Source: CAWIJJ01 sp963836405
GTDB taxonomy: Bacteria > Acidobacteriota > Terriglobia > Bryobacterales > Bryobacteraceae
Direction of reading: 5' to 3'
Assembly (NCBI GenBank): GCA_963836405.1
Contig: CAWIJL010000019.1
Coordinates: 200,958-264,957, forward strand
Length of the DNA: 64,000 bases
Shown: piece by piece, positions 37,650-46,102 of the stretch
How the letters are laid out: every line of letters starts with the position of its first letter
Position numbering within the stretch: the first letter of the stretch is position 1
Notes under the pieces: generated by a model
Told to the model about the DNA's origin: nothing
What the model saw: the letters and a program-made list of their open reading frames with translations, nothing else
Databases searched by the model: none
Made by a program: the position numbers and the translations under genes

Positions 37650-38720
37650 TCACGGCAGGGCGTTGAGGTAGGCAACAAGTTTGGCGCGTTTGTGGATGCG
37701 GGCGACATCCAGCGGCGTGCATCCGGCGCGGTCGCGAAGGGCCAGGTCGGCGCCGGCGCGGACAACCGCTTCAAGCAGGCGGAGATTGCCGCGCGAAGCC
37801 GCCTGGTGGGCGGCGGTGGAGCCGTCACTATCCCGGATATCGGGGCTGGCGCCACGGTCGAGCAGCCAGAACGTGTGGGGAAAACGGCCCCAACGGATAA
37901 GGTCGTTGAGCAGGGGCTTGCCGTTGGCGGTGGCGCGGTCCGGCTGGCCGCCGTGCGCGAGGGCCCGTTCGGCGAGGCCGAAGTGGCCGCCCCAGACGGC
38001 GTGGGAGAGCGCGGAATGGGGATCGGCGCCGCGCGCGAGGAGGAGTTCGAAAAGATCCGCGCTGCCCGCCCCGGCGGCGAAGTAGGCGGCATCCACCTGG
38101 TGGCCCCAGGAGCGGGCAAGGGCGTTGGAGTCGGCGCCGGCATCGAGCAGCAGACGGGCCGCGGCGAGGCAGCCGGGGGCGTCCGTGCGAGAGCCGGCGG
38201 CACAGTGCAGCGCGGTGAGTATGCCATGGTCGCGATCCAGAGCGGCGGACGGATTGTCGGCGAGCGCTCGCTGCACGGCTTCGGCATCGCCCAAGGCGGC
38301 GGAAGCGAAGATGTCGATCCGGGCGCCGGCGCGCTGGAGCCGTTCGACATATTCGGGGCGGCCCCAGAAGGCGGCGATCACGATGGCGCGGGCGGAAGGC
38401 CAGGCGGCGGGCAGTTCCGGATCGGCGCCGCGATCGAGCAGCCAGTCGAGACAGGCGAGGCGTTCGGCGGAGGGCGCGCAGCGGCTGGCCGGACCGTGCG
38501 GATCGGACTGGATGAGCGTGTGCAGCGGGCGGTAGTTTCGCCACACCGCGTTAAGGTCCGCCCCGCAGCCGGCGAGCATTTCGACCGCCGGAAGCCAGCC
38601 GAGGCCGGCGGCTTCGACGATTGCGCTCGGGTGGCGGGCATCGGCCGAATTGGCAGTAGCGGCCGCACGAACGGCGGATATTTGCTTCGTGCGCAGGGCG
38701 GCGACGACGGTATTGGGCAT
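37650..38720 (-). CDS. Ankyrin-repeat protein
   Basis: The ATG at 38720 gives 356 residues made almost entirely of ankyrin-like repeats of about 33 residues, with recurring LLDRGADP, LLDAGADSN, LLARGADP and a canonical final repeat DSDGSTAAHQAASRGNLRLLEAVVRAGADLALRDRAGCTPLDVA. No signal peptide or membrane helix, so a cytoplasmic protein-binding role is likely. It precedes the permease gene by 12 bases and may belong to the same transcript. Partner unknown. Confidence 0.85.
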   Translation of the reverse strand: MPNTVVAALRTKQISAVRAAATANSADARHPSAIVEAAGLGWLPAVEMLAGCGADLNAVWRNYRPLHTLIQSDPHGPASRCAPSAERLACLDWLLDRGADPELPAAWPSARAIVIAAFWGRPEYVERLQRAGARIDIFASAALGDAEAVQRALADNPSAALDRDHGILTALHCAAGSRTDAPGCLAAARLLLDAGADSNALARSWGHQVDAAYFAAGAGSADLFELLLARGADPHSALSHAVWGGHFGLAERALAHGGQPDRATANGKPLLNDLIRWGRFPHTFWLLDRGASPDIRDSDGSTAAHQAASRGNLRLLEAVVRAGADLALRDRAGCTPLDVARIHKRAKLVAYLNALP

Positions 38721-38772
38721 GGTAGTTGCGGCGGCGCTTCTGTTAAGCCGGGGTAAAACTGCGAGGATACCA

Positions 38773-38801
38773 TTGCGGGCGGCGGCACACGGCGGTACAC
38801 T
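38773..38801 (+). promoter_or_regulatory. Promoter for the 89-residue protein gene
   Basis: TTGCGG (38773-38778), 17-base spacer and TACACT (38796-38801) precede an ATG at 38823 that has GGAG (38812-38815) at suitable distance. The site lies in the divergent gap between the ankyrin gene and this small gene. Confidence 0.45.
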
Positions 38802-38822
38802 CGGTGCCGAAGGAGACCGGCA

Positions 38823-39092
38823 ATGCTCGACGCCCAAACGATCTCTGTATATCTGAACAACGCATTGAGGCCCACGCCGCGGCAGGCGGAACTGGAATGC
38901 GAGAGCGCGCTGCCGGAGGTTATTCGCGAGATGCCCGACATGGTTTCGGGCAAATTTGTCGCGCTGCAGCCCGTGGAGGCTCAGGAGATAGCAACGGCCT
39001 GGAAGAAGGTCATGATGCTGAATCAGACTGAGGTGCTATACACTTTCACGTTCGAACCGGAAACGGGCCGGTTCTCCGCGCGAAAGAGATAG
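38823..39092 (+). CDS. Small protein of unknown function (89 residues)
   Basis: A promoter-like pair and a Shine-Dalgarno precede the ATG. The product is acidic and helical at the N-terminus (ISVYLNNALRPTPRQAELECE), then has MVSGKFVALQPVEAQEIATAWKKVMMLNQTEVLYTFTFEPETG, which reads like a compact alpha-beta domain ending in two strands. No signal peptide and no recognised family. Coding potential is supported by the upstream signals and its place between two genes rather than by homology. Confidence 0.6.
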   Translation: MLDAQTISVYLNNALRPTPRQAELECESALPEVIREMPDMVSGKFVALQPVEAQEIATAWKKVMMLNQTEVLYTFTFEPETGRFSARKR

Positions 39093-39156
39093 AATCGCGA
39101 CATCCCGGCTGAATGCCCTCCGCGTAACGGTACGTGACGTGCTCCTGTGAGCCGGG

Positions 39157-39798
39157 ATGCGCTGGTCGGTTATTTTTCTTCTGGTTCCAGGGCTCGCCGC
39201 CCAAACGGCAGACCGGGCGGTTTCAGCACCGCCGGCCAAACCGGGCTTGGCAGTGCGGCTGCTCCAGCCGTTCGCGCCTTCACAGCCGACGGCACAAACC
39301 GGCCGCCAAAAATTCCACGATTACGTGATGAGCACGGTGGGCGTCACACCACTGCTCGGTGAGGCGATCAACGCCGGCATCACTCTCGGCCTAGACCATC
39401 CCGTGGAGTGGGGCCAAGGCTGGAGCGGCTACGGAAAGCGGCTGGGCAACAATCTCGCCTACAACTCGATCCGCACAACGGTCACATATCCGGTCGCGAT
39501 GCTGCTGCACGAAGACAACCGGTATTTCGGCTCCGGGAAGGAGAGGATCGCGGACCGGATCGGCTTTGCGGTAACCAGCCCATTCCGGACGCGGCGGCCG
39601 AACGGACGGTATTCCTTTTCGTTCTCCACGGCGACGGGAATTGTGACGGCCAACGTGGCCACCAACGCCTGGGCTCCCCCGAGCTGGCGAGGACCGGGCA
39701 TGGTTGCTAAGAATATCGGCATCTCCTACGCGGGGATAGCCGGCCTGAATGTGTTTCGCGAGTTTGTGCCGGACCTGATCCGACTGTTCCGGAAATAG
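39157..39798 (+). CDS. Exported protein of unknown function (213 residues)
   Basis: An N-terminal signal peptide (MRWSVIFLLVPGLAAQT) is followed by a domain with conserved-looking segments: FHDYVMSTVGVTPLLGEAINAGI, WSGYGKRLGNNLAYNSIR, LLHEDNRYFGSG and FSFSTATGIVTANVATNAWAP. Alternating Gly and aromatic residues hint at membrane or outer-membrane association. No confident family name. It converges with the sugar isomerase gene (9-base gap). The start has no clear Shine-Dalgarno. Confidence 0.7.
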   Translation: MRWSVIFLLVPGLAAQTADRAVSAPPAKPGLAVRLLQPFAPSQPTAQTGRQKFHDYVMSTVGVTPLLGEAINAGITLGLDHPVEWGQGWSGYGKRLGNNLAYNSIRTTVTYPVAMLLHEDNRYFGSGKERIADRIGFAVTSPFRTRRPNGRYSFSFSTATGIVTANVATNAWAPPSWRGPGMVAKNIGISYAGIAGLNVFREFVPDLIRLFRK

Positions 39799-39807
39799 AC
39801 GAGCGCG

Positions 39808-40659
39808 TCAAGCCGCGAGGAGTTTGCGCGTCCAGGCCAGGTTGCGCTGCATGTCGGCCTCGACGGTGGAACCGCGGTGCGTATCGGTTTCGAGGTTGGC
39901 GAACCCGCGGAAGCCGATCTCGCGGATGGCCCGCGCAATCTGCGGAAACGGCACTTGGCCGTCGCCGAGATAGTTCGGGTTGTCTTTGAAGTGGAACTGG
40001 CCGATGCGGTCCTTGCCCAGCCAGCGGATCTCCTTTACGACGTCGAAACCTTCCTTGGTGAGGTTGCCGACGTCGTAATAGACGAGCACGTTGCGCGAGC
40101 GGGCGCGCTCCATGATGCGCACGTTCTCCTCGGCCGAAATCGTGTCTTCGAGCGCCAGCAGGACGCCGGCCTTTTCGGCTTCGGGAGCGATGTCGCGCAG
40201 CGCGTCGCCAACATAATCCTGTTCGGCGCGCTCCTTGATCGCCCACTTTCCGAAAAAGGGCAGCAGGAAGACCTGGGTCTTGAGCGCCTTCGTGAGGCGG
40301 ATGCCGTCGACCACCCATTTCACCCCGAGCTTGTCGCTCTTGAGGCCGTTATCGTGCAACTTGTCGACGCAGGTGGCGTTGATCGGGATCTTGTGTTCGG
40401 CCGAGAGGCTCAGATACCGGGCGATGATTTCGGGATCGTCCACGGGCATCTTGTCGTCGACGATGGCGCGGCCGAAGGAGATCTGAACGCCATCGAAGCC
40501 GAGGCGGGCAGCAAGCGGCACGGCTTCGGGTTTGGCGCCGAGTCTCAGGTTCCAGTCGGTGACGCCGACCGAGAGGCCGGGGACCGCGGCGCGCAGCAGG
40601 TGGCCCCCGAGGGGGGCGGCGCCGGCCGCTTGCAAAAACGTTCTTCGAGTCAATTTCAT
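39808..40659 (-). CDS. Tat-exported sugar phosphate isomerase/epimerase-like TIM-barrel protein
   Basis: MKLTRRTFLQAAGAAPLGG is a Tat signal. The 283-residue protein has the xylose-isomerase-like barrel: LGFDGVQISFG at strand 2, ALEDT with the metal Glu, YYDVGNLTKEG with Asp, GQFHFKD with His and NLETD near the end. These four positions form the divalent-metal site of the AP2Ec/IolE-like superfamily. Its gene starts 21 bases after the Gfo/Idh gene, a very common pairing in acidobacterial sugar catabolism. Exact substrate unknown. Confidence 0.88.
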   Translation of the reverse strand: MKLTRRTFLQAAGAAPLGGHLLRAAVPGLSVGVTDWNLRLGAKPEAVPLAARLGFDGVQISFGRAIVDDKMPVDDPEIIARYLSLSAEHKIPINATCVDKLHDNGLKSDKLGVKWVVDGIRLTKALKTQVFLLPFFGKWAIKERAEQDYVGDALRDIAPEAEKAGVLLALEDTISAEENVRIMERARSRNVLVYYDVGNLTKEGFDVVKEIRWLGKDRIGQFHFKDNPNYLGDGQVPFPQIARAIREIGFRGFANLETDTHRGSTVEADMQRNLAWTRKLLAA

Positions 40660-40680
40660 GAAAATCTCCGCTCGTCCAGA

Positions 40681-41892
40681 CTACCACCGCAGGCTCAGGC
40701 CGGGAGCCGACCATTTCTCGGTGGATTGCAGCATCTCGTCCCAGGTGACGGCGCCGCCGCGGTAGGCGGCCATACGGCCCAGGATTCCCGTGAAGTTGCT
40801 TTCCGCGGCGGTAGGGGCATTGTTGAGCGGGCGGGAGGTGCGCACGCTCTCGACAAAGGCTTTGACGTTGGCGATGCAGCCGGCGGTGAACGTATCGTCT
40901 TTTTCGGCGCCGGTCCAATCCTTGCTCTTGTCCTCGGCGGAGATGCGGACCAGGCCGCCGTAGTGGGTGTCGGCCACGCCGCCGAGGCCAAAGCAGCGCA
41001 CACAGAGGTCGGAAAACTTTCCGGTGAGCTGGTGGGAGCTGAACGTGGCGTGGGTTTCTTCGGGATACCAGTAGCTGATGGCGAAATGGTCCCAGGCATC
41101 GCCCCAGTCGCTGCGGGTGCCGGCCCAATTGGTGCGGCCTCCGGTTCCATCGGCTTTGAGCGGGTGGCTGCCCAGGTACCAGTTGGCCATGTCGAGGACG
41201 TGAATGTTCTGCTCCACGATGTAGTCGCCGCTGAGCACGCGGTCGCCGAGCCAGTTGACGACGCGCTTCTGGCCGGGGTCCATGGCCGGTGTGGAGCGGT
41301 CGGTCCACGGGCGGTTGGCGTAGTAGAAGATCTGCGCCATGGCGATGCGGCCGATATCGCCGCGGCGCAGGCGCGCGACCACTTCCTGAAATACGGGGCG
41401 GGCGCGGCTCTGAAAATCCACGAAGAAGCTGAGGTTCTTTGCCTGCGCCTTCTGCCCGGCAGCCAGGAATGCCTTGGTATCGGGGACGTCCACGGCAACG
41501 GGCTTGGCGCAGTAGACGTGCCGGCCGGCGTCCACGGCGGCGGCCGCCTGCATGGTGTGGAAGTAAGTCGGGGTCTCGACGATCACGGCGTCGAGCGGGG
41601 ACGCGGCGAGTTCGCGATAAGCATCGGGACCGTGATAGGCGCGCGACGGCTCCACCTTGAGTTTGTCGCGGGTGGAGTCGAGATTCTTGCGGAATACGTC
41701 CGCGACAGCGACTACGCGGGCGCCGGTATGCTCGGGGAAGAACGGCGCGATCCAATTGCCGCGGCTGCCGCAGCCGATCAGCCCCACTTCCACGGTGGAG
41801 TTCGCCTGGTAGGTGAAGGCGGTTTCCGGTTTGACCAGCAGGGCGGTGCCCGCAACCTGCAAAAAGCGGCGGCGGGGGGCGAGTGGGTTCAT
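40681..41892 (-). CDS. Tat-exported Gfo/Idh/MocA-family oxidoreductase
   Basis: The N-terminus APRRRFLQVAGTALLV is a twin-arginine signal. The Rossmann domain shows VGLIGCGSRGNW, VVAVADV and DAVIVETPTYFH, then the dinucleotide-dependent motif CAKPVAVD (EKP variant, with Cys-Ala instead of Glu) and a C-terminal alpha-beta domain containing YIVEQNIHVLDMANWYLG. The family performs NAD(P)-linked sugar oxidation or reduction, often with tightly bound cofactor when exported. It is the first gene of a two-gene operon with the isomerase homologue. Confidence 0.9.
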   Translation of the reverse strand: MNPLAPRRRFLQVAGTALLVKPETAFTYQANSTVEVGLIGCGSRGNWIAPFFPEHTGARVVAVADVFRKNLDSTRDKLKVEPSRAYHGPDAYRELAASPLDAVIVETPTYFHTMQAAAAVDAGRHVYCAKPVAVDVPDTKAFLAAGQKAQAKNLSFFVDFQSRARPVFQEVVARLRRGDIGRIAMAQIFYYANRPWTDRSTPAMDPGQKRVVNWLGDRVLSGDYIVEQNIHVLDMANWYLGSHPLKADGTGGRTNWAGTRSDWGDAWDHFAISYWYPEETHATFSSHQLTGKFSDLCVRCFGLGGVADTHYGGLVRISAEDKSKDWTGAEKDDTFTAGCIANVKAFVESVRTSRPLNNAPTAAESNFTGILGRMAAYRGGAVTWDEMLQSTEKWSAPGLSLRW

Positions 41893-41949
41893 AGCGACGC
41901 TCCTTTCCTGGCTGACTGTTTCGCTTCAATCATACAGCGGGGACGGCGG

Positions 41950-43344
41950 TTACGCTTCGGCTTTGCGGGCGTGCATGAGGAGGAAGAGGACGGCGAAGCC
42001 CGCCAGCAGGCCGGCGGAGGCGCCCAGGCCCAACAGTTCGGGACGGGACGAGCGGACCAAAGCGGTAAGCGTCACATTGACGAAGACGGTCACCGTCACC
42101 GCGATGACCGGCGGCCAGATGCGATTCAGGGCAAACAGGCAGCGGGAAGAGATTTCAATCAGGCTCCAGCCGACCAGGGCGGGACCGATACCGAGGAAGA
42201 CGGAACTGACCATCCGGGTGGATTCGAAGGTGAAGCTGCCGCGCTGGAACATCAGGGCAATGACGGGCCGGCGAAAGAAAAGCGCGATGCAGCAGATGAC
42301 AATGGCCAGGCCGGCGGCGAGAGCGATGGTGCGGTCCATCAGGTGGAAGGCGCGGCGGAACTCGCCCAGGCTGCGCAGGCGCGCGATTTCCGGCAAGAGG
42401 GAATTCGCCATGGGAATCACCAGAATGGCCAGGGGCACGCCGACGCCGCGCATGCAGTAGTCCAGGGCAGCGGCCATGCCGGGCCCGGCGTGCGTGGCCC
42501 AGGCGCGGGTGAAAGTGATGTTGATGCCGAGTCCGGCGGCGTAGACCGCGAAAAAGACGGGTTTGGCCAGCAGTTCGCGCCAGCCGGCGGGACATTGCGA
42601 AGCGCGCCCCTCTTCCAGGCCGGAGCGCGCGGCGACGGAAACGATCGCGAGTTGCGCCCAGGCGCCGGCGGTATAGCCGGCGGCGAACGCGAAGACGCCC
42701 AGGTACCGCCACAACAGCATCGCGGAGAGGATGGTGAACAGATTGAGCGCCGCCTGGTAAAACGCGGTGGGGCCGAAGCGCCGGTTGGTGTAGAGCAGCG
42801 CGCAGGGTACGGCGCCGGTTCCGGCAGCGATGGTGGAGAGGGAGAACACTCGCAGGAGGTTGACCGCGGTGGGAAAGTGTTCGGGATCGAGGCCCGGAGC
42901 AAGCGCCGCCATGAGCCAGGGCGCCATAATCGCGACGGTTGCGGAGAGACAGACGGAAACCCAAAAGTATCCGGCCATCAGCTTACGGAACAGCGCGGCC
43001 CGGGAGGCGCCCGAAGCCGCGGTCAGCACGGGCACGAAGGCAAACACGATGCTGTTGATGAGAATGGAATTCAGGGTGTCGAGCGGGCCCATGGCGACCG
43101 CCAGGGAATCGGCGATGCTGTGCGTACCCAGGAAGTAGGCGGTGAGCGCGACGCGCGCAAAACCGAGGAGATTGCCGGTGAGGACTCCTGCCACCAGCAT
43201 CAGGCCTCCGCGAAGCAGCGGACTGCCGGAAGCGCGCGCGATCAGCGGCTCGGGTCGGGAGACCGGCGATGGCGGGGGGACGTTCAGGAGGACCTCTGAC
43301 GAAGTGGGCCGGCGCGCCGGGTGGCGCGCCGGCGCCTGCACCAA
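41950..43344 (-). CDS. murJ: MurJ-type lipid II flippase (MviN)
   Basis: The 464-residue protein has about fourteen hydrophobic helices and MurJ-like phrases: GNLLGFARVALTAYFLG, AFVPVLT, ALLYTNRRFGPTAFYQAALN and RGVGVPLAILVIPMANSLLPEIA, followed by FFRRPVIALMFQRGSF. The MOP-superfamily exporter flips the peptidoglycan precursor lipid II across the inner membrane. The first ATG (43344) lies 1 base after the tpx stop; the first 12 codons are encoded by a perfect GC hairpin (43309-43332), so the true N-terminus may be shorter, though no alternative ATG or GTG exists before helix 1. It lacks the usual N-terminal Arg-rich start. An O-antigen-type flippase of the same superfamily is a less likely alternative. 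Confidence 0.82.
   Translation of the reverse strand: MVQAPARHPARRPTSSEVLLNVPPPSPVSRPEPLIARASGSPLLRGGLMLVAGVLTGNLLGFARVALTAYFLGTHSIADSLAVAMGPLDTLNSILINSIVFAFVPVLTAASGASRAALFRKLMAGYFWVSVCLSATVAIMAPWLMAALAPGLDPEHFPTAVNLLRVFSLSTIAAGTGAVPCALLYTNRRFGPTAFYQAALNLFTILSAMLLWRYLGVFAFAAGYTAGAWAQLAIVSVAARSGLEEGRASQCPAGWRELLAKPVFFAVYAAGLGINITFTRAWATHAGPGMAAALDYCMRGVGVPLAILVIPMANSLLPEIARLRSLGEFRRAFHLMDRTIALAAGLAIVICCIALFFRRPVIALMFQRGSFTFESTRMVSSVFLGIGPALVGWSLIEISSRCLFALNRIWPPVIAVTVTVFVNVTLTALVRSSRPELLGLGASAGLLAGFAVLFLLMHARKAEA
43309..43332 (-). terminator. Perfect GC stem-loop just after tpx, possible terminator
   Basis: CCGGCGCGCC (43309-43318) and GGCGCGCCGG (43323-43332) form a 10-bp perfect stem with a 4-base loop. 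It begins 13 bases after the tpx stop codon on the minus strand. There is no U tract, so intrinsic termination is uncertain. It also lies inside the first codons assigned to murJ, so it could instead attenuate or hide the murJ start. Confidence 0.4.
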
Positions 43345-43872
43345 TTAGGCGTTAGCGTTGGCGGTGGCGGCACTGCGGGCAGCGGTGAGCGCCGCTTCGT
43401 AGTTGGGAAAATCGGCGACTTCCTTCACGTACTCGGCATGCCGGATTTTATTCTGCTGGTCCACCACAAAAATCGCCCGGCTTTCGATGCGGAGTTCTTT
43501 GATCAGTGTGCCATAGCCGGAACCGAACGAGGCGTCCTTGTGGTCGGAAAGCATCCTGACCTTATCCACGCCGAAAGCGCCGCACCAGCGCTTTTGGGCG
43601 AACGGCAGGTCCATGCTGACGGTAAGGATATCTACGCCCGGCAGGCCCGCCGCTTCCTCGTTGAAGCGCTTCGTCTGGGCGTCGCATACGGGGGTATCGA
43701 GCGAAGGCACCACACTGATGATGCGGACGTTGGTGCCGGTGTCCTTCAAATTGACGGGTTTGAGCCCGTTATCGACCAGCGAAAAATCGGGGGCCTCGTC
43801 GCCCGTTTTCAACTCGGGACCGACCAGGGTCAGGGGATTGCCTCTGAGAGTCGTTGCTCCTGCTCTTTCCAT
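43345..43872 (-). CDS. tpx: Thiol peroxidase (atypical 2-Cys peroxiredoxin)
   Basis: The 175-residue protein has the Tpx pattern: peroxidatic Cys63 in SLDTPVCDAQT and resolving Cys97 in FAQKRWCGAFG, with GDEAPDFSLVDN at the N-terminus. Tpx reduces hydrogen and organic peroxides using thioredoxin. It lies 32 bases after a thioredoxin-fold DUF255 gene on the same strand, which suggests a shared redox theme. All catalytic residues are intact. Confidence 0.95.
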   Translation of the reverse strand: MERAGATTLRGNPLTLVGPELKTGDEAPDFSLVDNGLKPVNLKDTGTNVRIISVVPSLDTPVCDAQTKRFNEEAAGLPGVDILTVSMDLPFAQKRWCGAFGVDKVRMLSDHKDASFGSGYGTLIKELRIESRAIFVVDQQNKIRHAEYVKEVADFPNYEAALTAARSAATANANA

Positions 43873-43904
43873 TTACTCCTCCTGTTCTGTATGGGGGTGA
43901 AGCC

Positions 43905-46016
43905 TCATTGTATCAACTCGACCAGGGCGGCAGCCTCGGAAACGGGCAACTGACAGGTGTAATCGCGGCATACGTACGCGGCGGCACGGCCGTCCAGGGT
44001 CTGCATTCCGGCCACTGACGGAATGGCTGCGGCGAAGCGGGCGCGGGCCTCTTCGGAATCGATCAGCAGGACGATCCGCGCCGGATCGAACTTCGACCAC
44101 AGGGTGTCCACAAGAGCGCGCATGCCGGGCGTGCCCTTCTCGCCTACGAGGACGATCTGGCGCGGACCGGCGGCGCGCGACTCGCACGCGGCCAGCATGT
44201 ACGGCAGGGTGACGGGACCGGCGGCGAGGCGCGACGCAAAGGCGGCCACGGTACGCTCGGCGGCCTGCGCCAGTTCCTCGCTATTCGTCATTCGAGCGAG
44301 GCGGATGAGGTTCAGGAGCATGACCGAATTGCCCGAGGGCTCGGCGCCGTCATAGTCTTCCTTGGCACGCAGCACAAGCGAAGGGTCGTCCGGCGTGGTA
44401 CTGAAGAAACCGCCGTTTTCCGTATCCTCGAACAGTTCGCGGGCCTTGGCGGTGAGCCGTTGCGCCAGTTCGAGGTGGCCCAAGTCGAACTGCGTTTCGT
44501 AGAGGTCGAGCAGGGCCTGGATGAACATGGCGTAATCGTCGAGAAAGGCCGGAATGGCGGCATCTCCCTGGCGGAAGCGGCGCAGCAGCACGCCGGTGCG
44601 GGGGTGATAGAGCCGGTCGGTGAGGAACGCGGCGGCGCGACGCGCGGCTTCGGCGTAGCGCGGTTCGGCGAGGACGGCGCCGCCCAGCGCAAGGGCGGAG
44701 ATCATGAGGCCGTTCCAGGACGTAAGGATTTTGTCGTCCAGGTGGGGACGCACGCGTTCGGAGCGGGCGTTGAGCAAAGCCAGTGAAGCCTGTTCGAGGC
44801 CGGCGCGGACTTCTTCTTCAGACCGGTTGAACTGCTGCGCCGTCTCTTCGATGGTGGCCGCTTCGTAGAGGATGTTGCGATTGGTGAACTCGTGGTGCGG
44901 ATCGTTGGCGACGTTGGTGTTCTCGGCCACGCCGTAGCGATAGCAGAACCAGTCGGCGAGGGGATGGCCGAGACGGGCACGGATATCTTCGGACTGCCAG
45001 ACATAAAATGCGCCCTCGCCCTTAACACCGGGCTCTTCGGCATCGATGACGCTATCGGCATCCTCGGCGGAGTAGAAGCCGCCTTCGGGTCCGGTCATGT
45101 CGCGCAGAACGTATTCGAAGATGCGGCACGCCGTGGCGGCGTACTGGCGGTCGCCGGTGAGCTGAAAGGCCTCCAGGTACGAGGTGGCGAGCTGGCCCTG
45201 GTCGTAGAGCATCTTTTCGAAGTGCGGCACGAACCAGCGTTCGTCCACCGAGTAGCGATGGAAGCCGCCGCCGAGCTGATCGTGCATGCCGCCCTTGGCC
45301 ATCTCGCGGAGCGTCAACAGCACCATGTCGAGAGCTTCGCGGTTTCCGGTGCGCGCGTGATAGCGGAGGAGGAATTCGAACACCGCCGGACGCGGGAACT
45401 TAGGGGCGGCGCCGAAACCGCCCATCTGCGTATCGAAAGTGCGGCGGAAAACGTTGAAGCCGCTGTCGAGGATGGAATTGTCCACGGTGGAGGCATGGCC
45501 GGGCTGAACGGCCGCGTGGGCGGTGAGTTGAGCAACTACCTCGCGGGCGGAGTCCACGATCTTGTCCCGTTCGGTTTGCCAGGCGCTGGAGATCTGTGTG
45601 AGAACGGAGGCGAAGCCGGGATGGCCGTAGCGGTTTTCAGGCGGGAAGTAAGTTCCCCCGAAGAAGGGCTCGAGATCCGGCGTAAGCCAGACGGACATAG
45701 GCCAGCCGCCGCCGCCCGTGGTGGCCTGGACGAACGTCATGTAGATGCGGTCCACGTCGGGGCGCTCTTCGCGGTCCACCTTCACCGGAACGTAGTCGCG
45801 ATTGAGCAGGCCTGCGATCTGCTCGTTTTCGAAGGACTCGCGCTCCATGACGTGGCACCAGTGGCACGTGGAATATCCGATGGAAAGGAAGATGGGACGG
45901 TTTTCGGCGCGCGCTTTCTCGAACGCTTCGGCGCCCCAGGGGTACCAGTCAACCGGATTGTGGGCGTGCTGGAGAAGGTAGGGGCTTTTTTCGTTCGCCA
46001 GGCGATTGGTGTGCAT
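43905..46016 (-). CDS. Thioredoxin-domain DUF255/SPATA20-like protein (YyaL type)
   Basis: From ATG 46016 the 703-residue protein starts with NRLANEKSPYLLQHAHNPVDW, the hallmark of the DUF255/SPATA20 family. A thioredoxin-like fold carries CHWC (51-54). The remaining 500 residues form an (alpha/alpha)6 barrel like N-acyl-glucosamine epimerases, with GGMHDQLGGGFHRYSVDERW. The family may act in sugar or redox metabolism; function is unproven. An upstream ATG at 46085 would extend it into the divergent promoter. It is transcribed divergently from fumarase and ahead of tpx. Confidence 0.9.
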   Translation of the reverse strand: MHTNRLANEKSPYLLQHAHNPVDWYPWGAEAFEKARAENRPIFLSIGYSTCHWCHVMERESFENEQIAGLLNRDYVPVKVDREERPDVDRIYMTFVQATTGGGGWPMSVWLTPDLEPFFGGTYFPPENRYGHPGFASVLTQISSAWQTERDKIVDSAREVVAQLTAHAAVQPGHASTVDNSILDSGFNVFRRTFDTQMGGFGAAPKFPRPAVFEFLLRYHARTGNREALDMVLLTLREMAKGGMHDQLGGGFHRYSVDERWFVPHFEKMLYDQGQLATSYLEAFQLTGDRQYAATACRIFEYVLRDMTGPEGGFYSAEDADSVIDAEEPGVKGEGAFYVWQSEDIRARLGHPLADWFCYRYGVAENTNVANDPHHEFTNRNILYEAATIEETAQQFNRSEEEVRAGLEQASLALLNARSERVRPHLDDKILTSWNGLMISALALGGAVLAEPRYAEAARRAAAFLTDRLYHPRTGVLLRRFRQGDAAIPAFLDDYAMFIQALLDLYETQFDLGHLELAQRLTAKARELFEDTENGGFFSTTPDDPSLVLRAKEDYDGAEPSGNSVMLLNLIRLARMTNSEELAQAAERTVAAFASRLAAGPVTLPYMLAACESRAAGPRQIVLVGEKGTPGMRALVDTLWSKFDPARIVLLIDSEEARARFAAAIPSVAGMQTLDGRAAAYVCRDYTCQLPVSEAAALVELIQ

Positions 46017-46102
46017 TCCGATTGGATGATGACACGGGCGCGCGGTTTCGTGCGGGCGATTCTTCACCTTTCCGGAGCCCGGCAAGCGGCCAGAATAGAG
46101 GG

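Noticed and set aside
39877..43299. An 1140-codon plus-strand open frame opposite three minus-strand genes
   Set aside because: It is antisense to a Tat isomerase, a Gfo/Idh enzyme and murJ, all with clear domain motifs. High GC at third codon positions makes such shadows common.
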